Shown: positions 15,812 through 25,047 of the stretch, one piece after another
Position numbering within the stretch: position 1 is the first letter of the stretch
Layout of the letters: the number at the start of each line of letters is the position of its first letter
Source of the DNA: Bryobacterales bacterium
GTDB lineage: Bacteria > Acidobacteriota > Terriglobia > Bryobacterales > Bryobacteraceae
Assembly (NCBI GenBank): GCA_003169195.1
Contig: PMQB01000118.1
Coordinates: forward strand, 3,550-47,733
Direction: 5' to 3'
Length of the DNA: 44,184 nt
The notes under the pieces: model-generated
The model's database searches: none
What the model saw: only the letters and a program-made list of their open reading frames with translations
What the model was told of the DNA's origin: nothing
Program-made: the position numbers and the translations under genes

Positions 15812-18800
15812 ATGAGCGCCATTCCGACCAGTTCAGTTAAGAATCGCGTGCAGCGGTTTCTTTTTGTTGCGGCGATTTACTTCGTCAGCGACCGCGCTGG
15901 TGCTCTGATGGCCAATCCGGCGACCCATATCTCGCCCGTATGGCCCGCGGCCGGAGCCTGCATTGCCGCGCTCTACTTTCTTGGCATTCGCTTCTGGCCT
16001 GCCGTTCTAGGCAGCGCGCTCGTTGCCAGCGCCTGGACGCCGGGGCTCGGCTGGGAGATCGTGCCATTTGCAATCAGTAACTGCTTAGAAGCGGTTGTGG
16101 GAGCGGTGGTACTGCGGTTTGTCTTTGACCGCGTTCGTGGGAAACCTAACTTTCGCGCCGCTCTCGCCGTCGCTGCGACGGCCATCGTTGGTCCTTTGGT
16201 GGACGCTTTCCTCGGTGCGGCAACTCTCAAATGCTGGCTCGGTTTGTCAAGTCCGGAATTTTGGTCAAGTCTCATGTCCTGGTGGGCCGGGGACGCCATC
16301 GGTGTGGTAACGGTTCTGCCCGCCATACTGGCGATTCATCATTTCTGGCGTACGCCAGACAAACGCTTTGTTGCAGGCTTGCATTGGCGGCTTGTGCTTC
16401 TTGTCTGCTGCACGGTGGTTATGGGCTCGATGGTCTTTTGGAGTTCCTGGGGAAGCGTTGGTTTGTTCCTCCTCTTTCCAATGCTGCTGGCCGCCGCTAT
16501 TTTGCTCGGTGCCACGGGCGCAAATACCGCCGCGCTGTTGCTCGTCTCGATCGGCGCCAGTTCTACCTGTCTTCAGCACGGGCCCTTTGTGAATGGATCG
16601 CTCGAACAAAACCTATTGCATTTAGATTTGTTTGCCGCTTCTGTCCCTCTGGCAGCCATGCTGCTGTCAGTTCTTGGTGAAGAAGGAAGTCTTCTTTGGC
16701 CCGGTGTCGTTCTGCTGGCGGGCTGCTCTCTCAGCGGGTCGCTGTTTTCTGGCCTCACTCGCCAGCGTCTCGAGTTTGACGAAGCGCAGTTTAAACGCCT
16801 CCAAGTCAATTCTGAGAAAGACATGCAGCAGCGGATGGAAACCTACACCGAGGCGCTCATAGGCAGCGTCAGTTTCCTCTCTGTTTCCGGCCAAATTAGC
16901 AGCGATCAATGGCGGACTTGGGTTGAATCGCAAGGCCTGCTGGATCGCTATTCGGGGATTCGTGGCATCTGTGTGGTGGAAGTGGTGCAAGACAGCGAGA
17001 TGCAGGCCTTTCTTCGAGACGCTCGCACCCGCTTGTCGCCCGATTTTACAGTCAAAAAGATGCCGGACGCCAATCAATTGGCGCATCTTCCTTTTCACTA
17101 CGTGATCACGCTGGTTGAGCCTGACAAGGATCAGTTCGTTCTTGGCCGCGATTTAACCACAGAAAAGAGTCGTTTGGCAGCGGCTTTCGAGGCTGCGGCG
17201 TTGGGTAAACCAACAATGACTCGCCGTATCGGGATTTCGAGAGATTCTCGTCGGCCGACCCGGCCGCTGATGCTTGTGCCCGTGTACCGGTCTGGTGTTC
17301 CCCTCAGAACTCCGGAGGAACGGCGACAGGCCGTGGTCGGTTTCGTTTGTGCGCAATTCATTGCCGAGAATTTTTTCAAGGGCGTTCTTGACCGATTAGG
17401 CCGCCAGCTCGACGTGGATGTTTTTGAAGGCTCATCGACCGCCCGTCAGGACTGGATTTTTGGCACGCGTGACAAGCCCGCGGACAAGTTCGCAATGACA
17501 ACGCAGATCACGCTGCTGGGGCGTTCGCTGACCGTGGCCTGGAATCGTGGTCCTGGTTTCGTCTGCCAGCAGGCTACCGGCGCCATTTGGGCCAGTTCCT
17601 GCATGGCTGCCCTTACCCTCCTGTTGGCGTGTCTGGTCACCAGTCTGCAATCCGTCGGCACACGCGCCAATCGAATCGCGGCCGAACGGACCGCCGCTCT
17701 TGCTGCCTCGCGAGATCAACTTGCCTCCGCTCTTTGCGCTGCCGATGCTGCCAGTAACGCTAAGAGCGAATTCCTGGCGGTCATGAGCCACGAAATCCGC
17801 ACTCCCATGAACGGCATCCTGGGCATGAATGCCCTGCTGTATCAGACCAGGCTGACGGCCGAACAGAACGAATACGTGCAAGCCATCCAACTCTCCGGTG
17901 AAGGCTTGCTCACTCTGATCAACGATATCCTTGATTTTTCTAAAATAGAGGCGGGCGAACTTCCTTTGGAAGCCGCGCCCTTTTCGTTGCGGCAGAGCAT
18001 CAGCGAGTGTACGACTCTTCTTGCACCCCGAGCCGCCGCCAAAAATCTCGAACTCACGTTGAATTGCGACCGGCAGGTACCCGATTACGTCAGCGGCGAT
18101 CTGTGCCGCCTACGCCAAGTTCTACTGAACCTGATTGGCAACGCGATCAAGTTCACCCACACCGGGCATGTCCGCATTTTTCTGAGTTGCCTCGAAAAGT
18201 CCACAAGCGAATGTAGGATTTCGGTATCCATCGAAGACACCGGCATCGGCATACCCGAGCATGTGCAAGCAAAACTATTCGAGCGGTTTTCGCAGGGGGA
18301 TGCATCCACCACGCGGCGCTTCGGCGGTGCCGGTCTAGGGCTGGCCATCTCCCGAAATCTCATTGAGTTGATGGGCGGAGCGCTCGCCTTCCAGAGCAAG
18401 CCGAATGAGGGGTCCACCTTTACCTTCACCCTTCGGTTGCCGATCTGCGAGGCACCTTTGCCCGGGTTGCCATCCGTGCCGCGCTCGCCGCTGGCCCAAT
18501 CGCGGATTCTGCTATTGGACGACGGCGCAAGCGAGGCGAACGATATTTCTCATTACCTGCAGCGCATTGGCTTGCGTCACCAGCTAGCCCGCACATCGGA
18601 AGACGCCGTTATCAGCTTGCGCGAAGCACGTCTCTCCGACGATGGCTACAACATTGTCCTCGTGCCCGATTCCATGGCCGGGTCCCTCTTGGCCCTGAAC
18701 CGCGCCATCGAAGGCGATCCCCTTCGCCGGAAAGTTTCTCTTATTCTCATCCGAAATACGCCCGCTACCGATGTTCCGCCACACGCGGTCGAAGGTCGCT

Positions 18801-19324
18801 TTACCGACACCATTGACACGCCTTTGGATGCGGATAAAGTTTTCGAAGCGCTCGCCCGGGCTTCAAAACCCGAGGTTCGCGAGCAAACTGCTTCTCCTGA
18901 TCCTTCTCCTCCACTCAAAGCATCGGCGAAGGCGCACATCCTGATCGTTGAAGATAATCCCATCAACCAGAAACTCGCCAGGCGACTCCTGGAAAAACAG
19001 GGCTACTCGGTGGAAGTGGCCGACAACGGCCGCGAAGCGATCCAGAAGTGGACCGCCGGGGTTTTTGATCTGATCCTCATGGATTGTCAAATGCCAGAAA
19101 TGGACGGTTACGAGGCAACGCGCGAAATCCGAGCCAAGGAAGCGGGAACCAAACACATTCCGATCATTGCTGTAACGGCAAATACCATGCTCGGCGACAA
19201 AGAAAAATGCCTCGCCACGGGAATGGACGCTTTCGTTCCTAAACCTATAAAAACAGAAGTCTTAGCGGAAACGATCGAACAATTTCTTGCAGTTTCGGCT
19301 GGCGGTACCAGTATTACTTCTTGA
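15812..19324 (+). CDS. MASE1-CHASE hybrid histidine kinase with two receiver domains
   Basis: A 1170-residue membrane hybrid kinase. Residues about 12-310 are a MASE1-type membrane sensor ([25 protein letters not shown], then repeated membrane helices). About 325-590 is a CHASE-type extracytoplasmic ligand domain, closed by a membrane helix near 595. HisKA carries the phospho-accepting H660 in [15 protein letters not shown]. HATPase_c follows ([30 protein letters not shown]). A first receiver-like domain (about 895-1010) is degenerate: the phospho-Asp place reads P952 with D953 shifted by one. The second receiver (about 1045-1165) is canonical with VEDN and D1091 ([11 protein letters not shown]). 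No output regulator lies next door, so it probably signals through a phosphorelay to an unlinked protein. Confidence 0.95.
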   Translation: MSAIPTSSVKNRVQRFLFVAAIYFVSDRAGALMANPATHISPVWPAAGACIAALYFLGIRFWPAVLGSALVASAWTPGLGWEIVPFAISNCLEAVVGAVVLRFVFDRVRGKPNFRAALAVAATAIVGPLVDAFLGAATLKCWLGLSSPEFWSSLMSWWAGDAIGVVTVLPAILAIHHFWRTPDKRFVAGLHWRLVLLVCCTVVMGSMVFWSSWGSVGLFLLFPMLLAAAILLGATGANTAALLLVSIGASSTCLQHGPFVNGSLEQNLLHLDLFAASVPLAAMLLSVLGEEGSLLWPGVVLLAGCSLSGSLFSGLTRQRLEFDEAQFKRLQVNSEKDMQQRMETYTEALIGSVSFLSVSGQISSDQWRTWVESQGLLDRYSGIRGICVVEVVQDSEMQAFLRDARTRLSPDFTVKKMPDANQLAHLPFHYVITLVEPDKDQFVLGRDLTTEKSRLAAAFEAAALGKPTMTRRIGISRDSRRPTRPLMLVPVYRSGVPLRTPEERRQAVVGFVCAQFIAENFFKGVLDRLGRQLDVDVFEGSSTARQDWIFGTRDKPADKFAMTTQITLLGRSLTVAWNRGPGFVCQQATGAIWASSCMAALTLLLACLVTSLQSVGTRANRIAAERTAALAASRDQLASALCAADAASNAKSEFLAVMSHEIRTPMNGILGMNALLYQTRLTAEQNEYVQAIQLSGEGLLTLINDILDFSKIEAGELPLEAAPFSLRQSISECTTLLAPRAAAKNLELTLNCDRQVPDYVSGDLCRLRQVLLNLIGNAIKFTHTGHVRIFLSCLEKSTSECRISVSIEDTGIGIPEHVQAKLFERFSQGDASTTRRFGGAGLGLAISRNLIELMGGALAFQSKPNEGSTFTFTLRLPICEAPLPGLPSVPRSPLAQSRILLLDDGASEANDISHYLQRIGLRHQLARTSEDAVISLREARLSDDGYNIVLVPDSMAGSLLALNRAIEGDPLRRKVSLILIRNTPATDVPPHAVEGRFTDTIDTPLDADKVFEALARASKPEVREQTASPDPSPPLKASAKAHILIVEDNPINQKLARRLLEKQGYSVEVADNGREAIQKWTAGVFDLILMDCQMPEMDGYEATREIRAKEAGTKHIPIIAVTANTMLGDKEKCLATGMDAFVPKPIKTEVLAETIEQFLAVSAGGTSITS

Positions 19325-19460
19325 TTAAATATTTGCAACTTTTCAGATCACTGTGGCACAAGTTAGCATCCGCGTGTTACGCTCAGAAAACTCGTTCAAG
19401 TAGGAGTACTTTCGAAGGGTCAGACAATTGTTCCGATTGCTCACAGGCCAACAGCGCAAA

Positions 19461-20963
19461 ATGGTCCCATCAAGACCTAATCGAGGTCACAGCCTCCGAC
19501 GCATCCACTCTTCCGCACTCACCTTTCTGGTTAGTTTGACGGTTGCGGGTTTGTGCCCTCCTGCTTTATTCGCTTCATCTTTATCAGACGAAGTAGAAGT
19601 TCGCCTCAAAACTCCCTTAACAAGCTACGCCACGAAGACGGGAACACCCTTCGAATGCGTCGTTCTGCGTTCGTGGGTTTCCAATAATCTCGTCGTCATC
19701 CCCCAAGGCGCAATCATCCATGGGCATGTTGGCAAAGTAACGTCTGTGGGCTTGGGCATTGTGCACGAGCGCGCAAAAATGGATTTGGTTTTTGACGACT
19801 TCGTTACGGAAGATGGCCGCCATTTTCCTTTAGCGGCCACGCTTGCTTCTGTCGATAATGCGCGCGAACAAGTGAAGGCCGGGGTTGTTCGCGGCGTGCT
19901 TGCCGCCAATCAGCCCAATGAATTGGTTTTTGGGATGTGGAGCTCGCCGTCGCTGGGCATGCTGTCCCGCACGTTAGTCGGCTTAACCGGTTTGAGTCAT
20001 CAGATCTCCAGCGGGCTGTCGCTTGGACCGGCCGGCGCCGCCGGAATGGTGGTTTTACGCCTCGCGATCTTCCGCTTTCCTGAACCAGAAATACAGTATG
20101 CGCCCGGTGTGGATATGCGCTTGACCGTTAACCCTGCGCTGCAGCAAGGTGTGCAAGAAGCGCCGGCAATTGCTCTTTCCGCTCCAGATGGCGTTTCCGA
20201 ATGGCTTCGCAAAGAGCCATTTGGCATTGATCGCCGCGACAACCGGCCCGTCGGCGATATCGTCAATCTCGCGTTCCTTGGCTCCCGCCAGCAATTGGAG
20301 CATGCGTTCACAGCCGCCGGCTGGGCGCCCGCCGATCCGCCCACGCGCAAGACTAAGAAACAGGCTTACTACGCCTTCAACGCAATGCGCGCCTATGCCA
20401 ACGCCCCCGTCTCCGCTCTTTTCTACAAAGGCATGTTGCCGGAAATTGTCTTTGAGAAATCCCTCAACACCGTAACCAAGCGCCATCACATTCGTGTCTG
20501 GTACGCCGGTGTCGTTGACGGTCATGAACTATGGCTCGGCGCAGCCACTCATGATACCGGTGGCACGTTTAATCCTCACTACTTCCGCTTCACACACAAA
20601 ATAGACCCCAACGTCGATGACGAACGGGACAAGATCGTGACCGACCTGCGCTTTGCCGGCTGCGCCGATCCAGAGATGCGCGTGGATCGTCCCTCCGCCG
20701 CCTCGAATGGCCTCGACCGCAATAGTCTTACCGACGGCTCCGCCACCGTGCTCTCCCTCACGGATTGTCAACCCAACAACGCTGCACCGTTTTTGTTCAC
20801 GAAACCCGGCAACATCGTGAGTCGTCTTGTGCGCCGCATGATTCTCGAGGCGCGCAATCACGTGGAGCGCGAGAATCCTTATTACTGGACTTTTGAAGCT
20901 GTTATGCACGTAAAGAATCACGTAGTCCAGTCCAATAATCAAGCCGGCAAAGCCACCAACTAG
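19461..20963 (+). CDS. Exported protein with LssY C-terminal-like domain
   Basis: About 500 residues. The signal peptide is MVPSRPNRGHSLRRIHSSALTF and its following hydrophobic run, so I chose the ATG at 19461 over an upstream TTG at 19428. The first half (about 45-215) has a small beta-rich region (VEVRLKTPLTSYATKTGTPF, then VIPQGAIIHGHV) resembling TrbI/VirB10-like or LysM-adjacent folds. The second half (about 260-420) matches the LssY C-terminal domain: RPVGDIVNLAFLGSRQQLEHAF, AAGWAPADPPT, HHIRVWYAG and ELWLGAATHDTGG. In LssY proteins this domain is fused to a DedA/PAP2 membrane enzyme, absent here. Function is unknown; envelope lipid or polysaccharide work is a guess. Confidence 0.75.
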   Translation: MVPSRPNRGHSLRRIHSSALTFLVSLTVAGLCPPALFASSLSDEVEVRLKTPLTSYATKTGTPFECVVLRSWVSNNLVVIPQGAIIHGHVGKVTSVGLGIVHERAKMDLVFDDFVTEDGRHFPLAATLASVDNAREQVKAGVVRGVLAANQPNELVFGMWSSPSLGMLSRTLVGLTGLSHQISSGLSLGPAGAAGMVVLRLAIFRFPEPEIQYAPGVDMRLTVNPALQQGVQEAPAIALSAPDGVSEWLRKEPFGIDRRDNRPVGDIVNLAFLGSRQQLEHAFTAAGWAPADPPTRKTKKQAYYAFNAMRAYANAPVSALFYKGMLPEIVFEKSLNTVTKRHHIRVWYAGVVDGHELWLGAATHDTGGTFNPHYFRFTHKIDPNVDDERDKIVTDLRFAGCADPEMRVDRPSAASNGLDRNSLTDGSATVLSLTDCQPNNAAPFLFTKPGNIVSRLVRRMILEARNHVERENPYYWTFEAVMHVKNHVVQSNNQAGKATN

Positions 20964-21009
20964 CTATCGGCGTTATCCTCTGTGGTACGTTCTTAAGCGC
21001 ACCGCTACT

Positions 21010-23076
21010 ATGCTTCCACTTCGCGCGACTTTCTATTTTCTTTTGGCATTGCCCATCTGTGCAGCCGACTTCCGTCCTCCCGCCGTTCCTCTCGTCACCC
21101 ACGACCCCTACTTCAGCATCTGGTCCATGGCGGACCACCTCACCGATGCCCCCACCAAACACTGGACTAACACCGTACACTCTCTTACCAGCGTTGTGCG
21201 CATCGATGGCAAGCCCTTTCGCGTGATGGGAACCGAGCCGCGCGGCGTCGCTCCGCTGGAGCAAACACGCGTCGAAGTGCGTCCCACCACTACCCTCTAT
21301 CAGTTCGCCGGAGCAGGGATCCAACTCACTCTGTCCTTCGTTACGCCCGCTCTCCCCGCCGATCTGGACGTACTCTCGCGCCCAACCACTTACATCACCT
21401 GGAAAGTCCAGTCCACCGACGCCCACCCTCACCAAATCGAAATCTACTTCGACGCCGGCTCCGAAATCTCGGTTAACACCCGCGATCAGCCCGTCGTCTC
21501 TTCGCGCTTCCGCATAAACGGTCAAGACCTTCTACGGGTGGGCACTCGCCAACAAAGCATGTTGGAAAAATCAGGCGACGATCTGCGCATCGATTGGGGC
21601 TATCTCTACTCCTTTGCTCCCGCAGCCGCCGGCACATCCGACGTCCTCTCCACGCGCCCCGAAGCACTGAAATCTTTCGTCGCCTCTGGGCACTTGCCAG
21701 AGAATGACGATCTCCGCCCCTTCCAGCCCTACGCCCAACCCAATCCCGTACTCGCGCACGTCTTCGCGCTCTCGGCCGTAGACAAACCCATCTCCCGTTA
21801 CCTCGTGCTCGCTTACGACGACGAATTTTCCGTTGAATATCTGAACCGCCGTCTGCGTCCCTACTGGCGTCGCAATGGCGATGGCGTCGCCGAACTCATG
21901 TCCTGGGCTCTCCGCGACTACGAAAAGCTCCAGGAGCGTTGCGATCGTTTCGATGAGTCGTTGATGGCCGATCTCAAAACCGCCGGTGGCGAAGAATATG
22001 CCCGCCTCTGTTCACTCGCCTTCCGCGAAGCCATCGCCGCACACAAACTGGTGGCCGATATCGATGGCACCCCGCTCTTCTTTTCCAAGGAGAATTTCAG
22101 CAACGGCTCCATCGATACGGTCGACGTCACTTATCCCAGCTCGCCGTTCTTCCTCTTATTCAATCCCACGCTGCTCGAAGCGCAACTCCGTCCCATCATG
22201 GAGTACGCCAGTCTGCCCCGCTGGCCTTTCCCCTTCGCGCCGCATGACCTCGGCCGCTATCCGCTCGCCAACGGCCAACAGTATGGCGGCGGTGAAAAGA
22301 CCGAGGAGAATCAAATGCCTGTCGAAGAAAGCGGCAACCTGCTCCTCATGGTCGCGGCGCTCACCGAAGCGCGCGGTGGCGATGCTTCTTTTGCAAAAAA
22401 GTACTGGCCCGTACTGACAAAGTGGGCCGAGTACCTGAACGACAAAGGTCTCGACCCTGAAAACCAGCTCTGCACCGACGATTTCGCCGGCCATTTAGCC
22501 CACAATTCCAACCTTTCCATCAAAGCGATTCTGGCGCTGGCATCCTATGCCAAACTAGCCGCACTGCTGGGGAATAACCAAATCCACCAGCAATATTTGG
22601 AACGCGCCCGCAGCTATGCCAAACGCTGGTCTGAACTCGCGCAAGATTCCGATCATTACCGCCTCGCCTTTGATCGGCCCGGTACCTGGAGCCAAAAGTA
22701 CAACCTGGTTTGGGACCGTTTACTCGACTTAAATCTATTCCCTCCCATCATCTTTGAAAAGGAACTTGCTTTTTATAAAACACACGCAAACAAGTATGGT
22801 CTACCCCTCGACAACCGTGCCGATTACACCAAAATTGATTGGCTTGCGTGGACCGCATCGCTGGCGCCTTCGCGCGATGCTTTTGCCGAATTGTTCGCGC
22901 CCGCCTATCAATTTGCCACCGATTCACCCACGCGTGTGCCGCTAAGTGATTGGTATGACACGAAGACCTCTAAACAAGTCGGCTTCCAGGCACGCTCCGT
23001 AGTGGGCGGTATTTTCATTGAAATGCTAAACGATAAATCCGTTTGGAAGAAGTATGCCCAGTCCCCGAAAAATTAA
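21010..23076 (+). CDS. Secreted DUF4964/DUF5127/DUF4965/DUF1793 glutaminase-like protein
   Basis: A 688-residue protein with a short signal peptide (MLPLRATFYFLLALPICAA). It opens with FRPPAVPLVTHDPYFSIWS, then the DUF5127 beta part (about 90-330), the DUF4965/DUF1793 helical barrel (REAIAAHKLVADIDG; FFSKENFSNGSIDTVDVTYPSSPFFL; PFAPHDLGRYP) and a C-terminal piece with DNRADYTKIDWLAWTASLA. This is the architecture of the fungal secreted glutaminase GtaA family, and glutaminase activity is known only from a few members. The helical barrel resembles glycosidase barrels, so a carbohydrate substrate remains possible. Length is normal for the family. Confidence 0.88.
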   Translation: MLPLRATFYFLLALPICAADFRPPAVPLVTHDPYFSIWSMADHLTDAPTKHWTNTVHSLTSVVRIDGKPFRVMGTEPRGVAPLEQTRVEVRPTTTLYQFAGAGIQLTLSFVTPALPADLDVLSRPTTYITWKVQSTDAHPHQIEIYFDAGSEISVNTRDQPVVSSRFRINGQDLLRVGTRQQSMLEKSGDDLRIDWGYLYSFAPAAAGTSDVLSTRPEALKSFVASGHLPENDDLRPFQPYAQPNPVLAHVFALSAVDKPISRYLVLAYDDEFSVEYLNRRLRPYWRRNGDGVAELMSWALRDYEKLQERCDRFDESLMADLKTAGGEEYARLCSLAFREAIAAHKLVADIDGTPLFFSKENFSNGSIDTVDVTYPSSPFFLLFNPTLLEAQLRPIMEYASLPRWPFPFAPHDLGRYPLANGQQYGGGEKTEENQMPVEESGNLLLMVAALTEARGGDASFAKKYWPVLTKWAEYLNDKGLDPENQLCTDDFAGHLAHNSNLSIKAILALASYAKLAALLGNNQIHQQYLERARSYAKRWSELAQDSDHYRLAFDRPGTWSQKYNLVWDRLLDLNLFPPIIFEKELAFYKTHANKYGLPLDNRADYTKIDWLAWTASLAPSRDAFAELFAPAYQFATDSPTRVPLSDWYDTKTSKQVGFQARSVVGGIFIEMLNDKSVWKKYAQSPKN

Positions 23077-23087
23077 TATCGATTGAT

Positions 23088-23116
23088 TTGTCCCCTAAAC
23101 CAAGCCTATTTATAAT
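23088..23116 (+). promoter_or_regulatory. Sigma70-type promoter for the M20 amidohydrolase gene
   Basis: TTGTCC (23088-23093, 4 of 6), 17 bases, then a perfect TATAAT (23111-23116). Spacing is ideal. It lies 67 bases before the GTG start at 23184 in a 107-base gap. This is the best -10 match among the intergenic regions I examined. Confidence 0.5.
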
Positions 23117-23183
23117 TAGTTTTGCAGGAGTAGTTCTTGCGAAAGTTGACGAAGGTGGGATAGGGTTCGCTACCTTAGATTAA

Positions 23184-24428
23184 GTGCTTCTTTCGGAAAA
23201 AGTCTTACAAGTCTGTCAGGAGATCGCCACTTTCACCGAAACGGACGGCCTTACCAGCCGCCCCCTCTTCGCCGAAAGTATGCGGTCCTGCCATCAGGTT
23301 CTTCGCGCCTGGATGGAAAGTCTCGGCATGCGCGTTTCCGTAGACGCCGTCGGTAACCTGCGCGGCATTTACTCAGGCGAAAGCGTCTCCGGCGAGCGTT
23401 TGCTCATTGGCTCGCATCTCGATTCTGTGCCCAATGCCGGACCCTATGACGGCGTTCTCGGTGTAACCCTCGCCATCGCGCTCATGGAAGCGTTAGACGG
23501 CCAGCGCTTCCCCTACGAAATTGAGGTCATCGGTTTCTCCGAAGAAAGCGGCCAGCGTTTCGGCACGCCCTTCCTTGGTAGTAGAGCCTTAGTCGGCCGC
23601 ATTGATGAGCAACTGCTCGAAGCCAAGGACAACAGCGACATCAGTCTTCGCGAAGCCATCGCGCACTACGGTCTCGCTGCGGCCGATCTTCCCGACGCCG
23701 TCGTAACGCCCGACACGTTTGCATTTCTCGAATATCACATTGAGCGCGGCCCTGTCCTCGAAAGCTTGCACAAACCGCTGGGCGTAGTCGAAGCCATCGT
23801 CGGGCGCAGCCGCTTTACCGTTGAATTTATTGGCGAACCCAGCAACTCCGGCACCACGCCCATGAACCTCCGTCGCGATGCCTTAAGCGGTGCCGCCGAA
23901 TGGATCGGCATGGTGGAGCAGGAAGCCAAATCCGTGAACGGTTTGTTCGCTACCGTCGAAAAGGTTGAAGTCTTCCCGGGCGCCACCGGAGTAATTCCCT
24001 CCAATGTCACCATGAGTGTCGACATGCGCCACCATTCCGACAAAACGCTGAACGGCACCATCGCCCGCTTGGTTGAGAAAGCCCGCCACGTGGCCCAGAA
24101 GCGCCGCCTGCGGTTCGACTTTCACCGCAATCTCGATCATCAAGCCGTCGTCATGCATCCCGGTTTGGTCCATATTGCCGAACGCGCACTGCGTCTCGCC
24201 GGTTGCCCTTCGTCGCGCCTTGTGAGCGGCTACGGGCACGATGCCATGATCATCGCGGAAAAAGTTCCTTCGGCTCTGATTTTCGTCCGTAGTCCCGACG
24301 GGTTGTCGCAGCATCCCGGCATGCAAATTAGCCCGGCTGATGTCGAGTTGGCCATCTCTTCCGGCCTTCATTTCCTAAAAGAGATCACCGGCTTTACTCG
24401 TAAAACGAGTGTTTCCGCGTACGCGTGA
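23184..24428 (+). CDS. M20-family amidohydrolase (allantoate amidohydrolase/N-carbamoylase type)
   Basis: A 414-residue zinc-dependent hydrolase of the AllC/HyuC group (allantoate, N-carbamoyl amino acid or ureidoglycine substrates). Metal ligands appear as H78-x-D80 (IGSHLDSV), D89 (GPYDG), E120-E121 (FSEESG), the His in FLEYHIERGPVLE and the late His in SGYGHDAM. The lid-domain motif EFIGEPSNSGTTPMNLRRDAL is diagnostic for the group. GTG start with no strong ribosome site. No other purine or hydantoin catabolism gene is nearby, so the substrate is open. Confidence 0.92.
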   Translation: MLLSEKVLQVCQEIATFTETDGLTSRPLFAESMRSCHQVLRAWMESLGMRVSVDAVGNLRGIYSGESVSGERLLIGSHLDSVPNAGPYDGVLGVTLAIALMEALDGQRFPYEIEVIGFSEESGQRFGTPFLGSRALVGRIDEQLLEAKDNSDISLREAIAHYGLAAADLPDAVVTPDTFAFLEYHIERGPVLESLHKPLGVVEAIVGRSRFTVEFIGEPSNSGTTPMNLRRDALSGAAEWIGMVEQEAKSVNGLFATVEKVEVFPGATGVIPSNVTMSVDMRHHSDKTLNGTIARLVEKARHVAQKRRLRFDFHRNLDHQAVVMHPGLVHIAERALRLAGCPSSRLVSGYGHDAMIIAEKVPSALIFVRSPDGLSQHPGMQISPADVELAISSGLHFLKEITGFTRKTSVSAYA

Positions 24429-24476
24429 TTTGCTCTCAAACATTGCTTCTCCCCCCGGAGTAAGGTAAAACTGGTA

Positions 24477-24500
24477 AGCGCGTATTTTTACGAACACGCT
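24477..24500 (+). other. Bulged hairpin in the mscL leader
   Basis: AGCG-CGTA, loop TTTT, TACG, a four-base bulge AACA, then CGCT: an 8-bp stem with one bulge, 45 bases before the mscL ATG. It could shape mscL expression; no known riboswitch class matches. Nothing else stands out in this 116-base gap besides the AGGAGG ribosome site at 24529-24534. Confidence 0.3.
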
Positions 24501-24544
24501 ACAGACAGCAAAAACAACATAAAGTCTTAGGAGGCTTTTTATTA

Positions 24545-24946
24545 ATGAAGGGTTTTAGAGAATTCATCATGCGCGGCAACGTCGTCGACTTAGCAGTCGG
24601 CGTCGTCATCGGCGGTGCTTTTGGCGCCGTTGTTAAAGGTTTAGTGGATAGCTTGATCAATCCACTCATCGCGCTTCTCTTTGGAAAGCCGGATTTCACG
24701 GCCATCAAGTTCACCGTCGGCGACACCCTGTTTCCGGTCGGCAACCTGATCACAGCGGCGGTGATGTTTATCCTCACGGCGGCCGCCATTTATTTCTTTG
24801 TTGTTCTTCCCCTTAATGCTTTCCAGGCGCGCCTGAAGCGCGGCGAAGTTCCACCTGATCCAACCACCAAGAAGTGCCCCGAATGTTTGAGCGAGATTCC
24901 AATCGCCGCTCACAAATGCGCGTTCTGCACCTCCGTCGTTGCCTAG
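24545..24946 (+). CDS. mscL: Large-conductance mechanosensitive channel with zinc-knuckle tail
   Basis: A 133-residue MscL, the pentameric channel that opens under extreme membrane tension to release solutes in hypo-osmotic shock. TM1 is preceded by MKGFREFIMRGNVVDLAVGV and carries the pore region GGAFGAVVKGLVDSLINP; TM2 spans about 65-90, followed by NAFQARL. The C-terminal tail has four cysteines, C111, C114, C125 and C128, spaced CPEC-x10-CAFC like a rubredoxin knuckle. This is absent from the enterobacterial protein but seen in other environmental MscLs. An AGGAGG ribosome site lies 10 bases before the ATG. Confidence 0.95.
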   Translation: MKGFREFIMRGNVVDLAVGVVIGGAFGAVVKGLVDSLINPLIALLFGKPDFTAIKFTVGDTLFPVGNLITAAVMFILTAAAIYFFVVLPLNAFQARLKRGEVPPDPTTKKCPECLSEIPIAAHKCAFCTSVVA

Positions 24947-24967
24947 TAAAGGGCCTAGTTGCGGGAA

Positions 24968-24994
24968 GGGAAGGGACGCCCGCCGTCCCTTTCT
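24968..24994 (+). terminator. Strong terminator-like hairpin after mscL
   Basis: AAGGGACG, loop CCCGC, CGTCCCTT: 8 perfect base pairs extended by three more with G-T wobbles, followed by a pyrimidine run. It lies 22 bases after the mscL stop and is the strongest hairpin noted in the window. It may also be a copy of a GC-rich palindromic repeat like the one at 1616. Confidence 0.6.
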
Positions 24995-25047
24995 CCCAAA
25001 CTCTCCTCCTCAAATCGTGTAACATTATCAACCAAGGAGGATCGGAG

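Noticed and set aside
23125-23130. CAGGAG as a ribosome site for the M20 gene
   Set aside because: It is over 50 bases before the GTG at 23184, and no in-frame start lies closer.
24440-24540. The mscL leader as a cyclic-dinucleotide riboswitch
   Set aside because: The stretch is too short and lacks the conserved cores of the GEMM or ydaO classes; only one bulged hairpin is evident.
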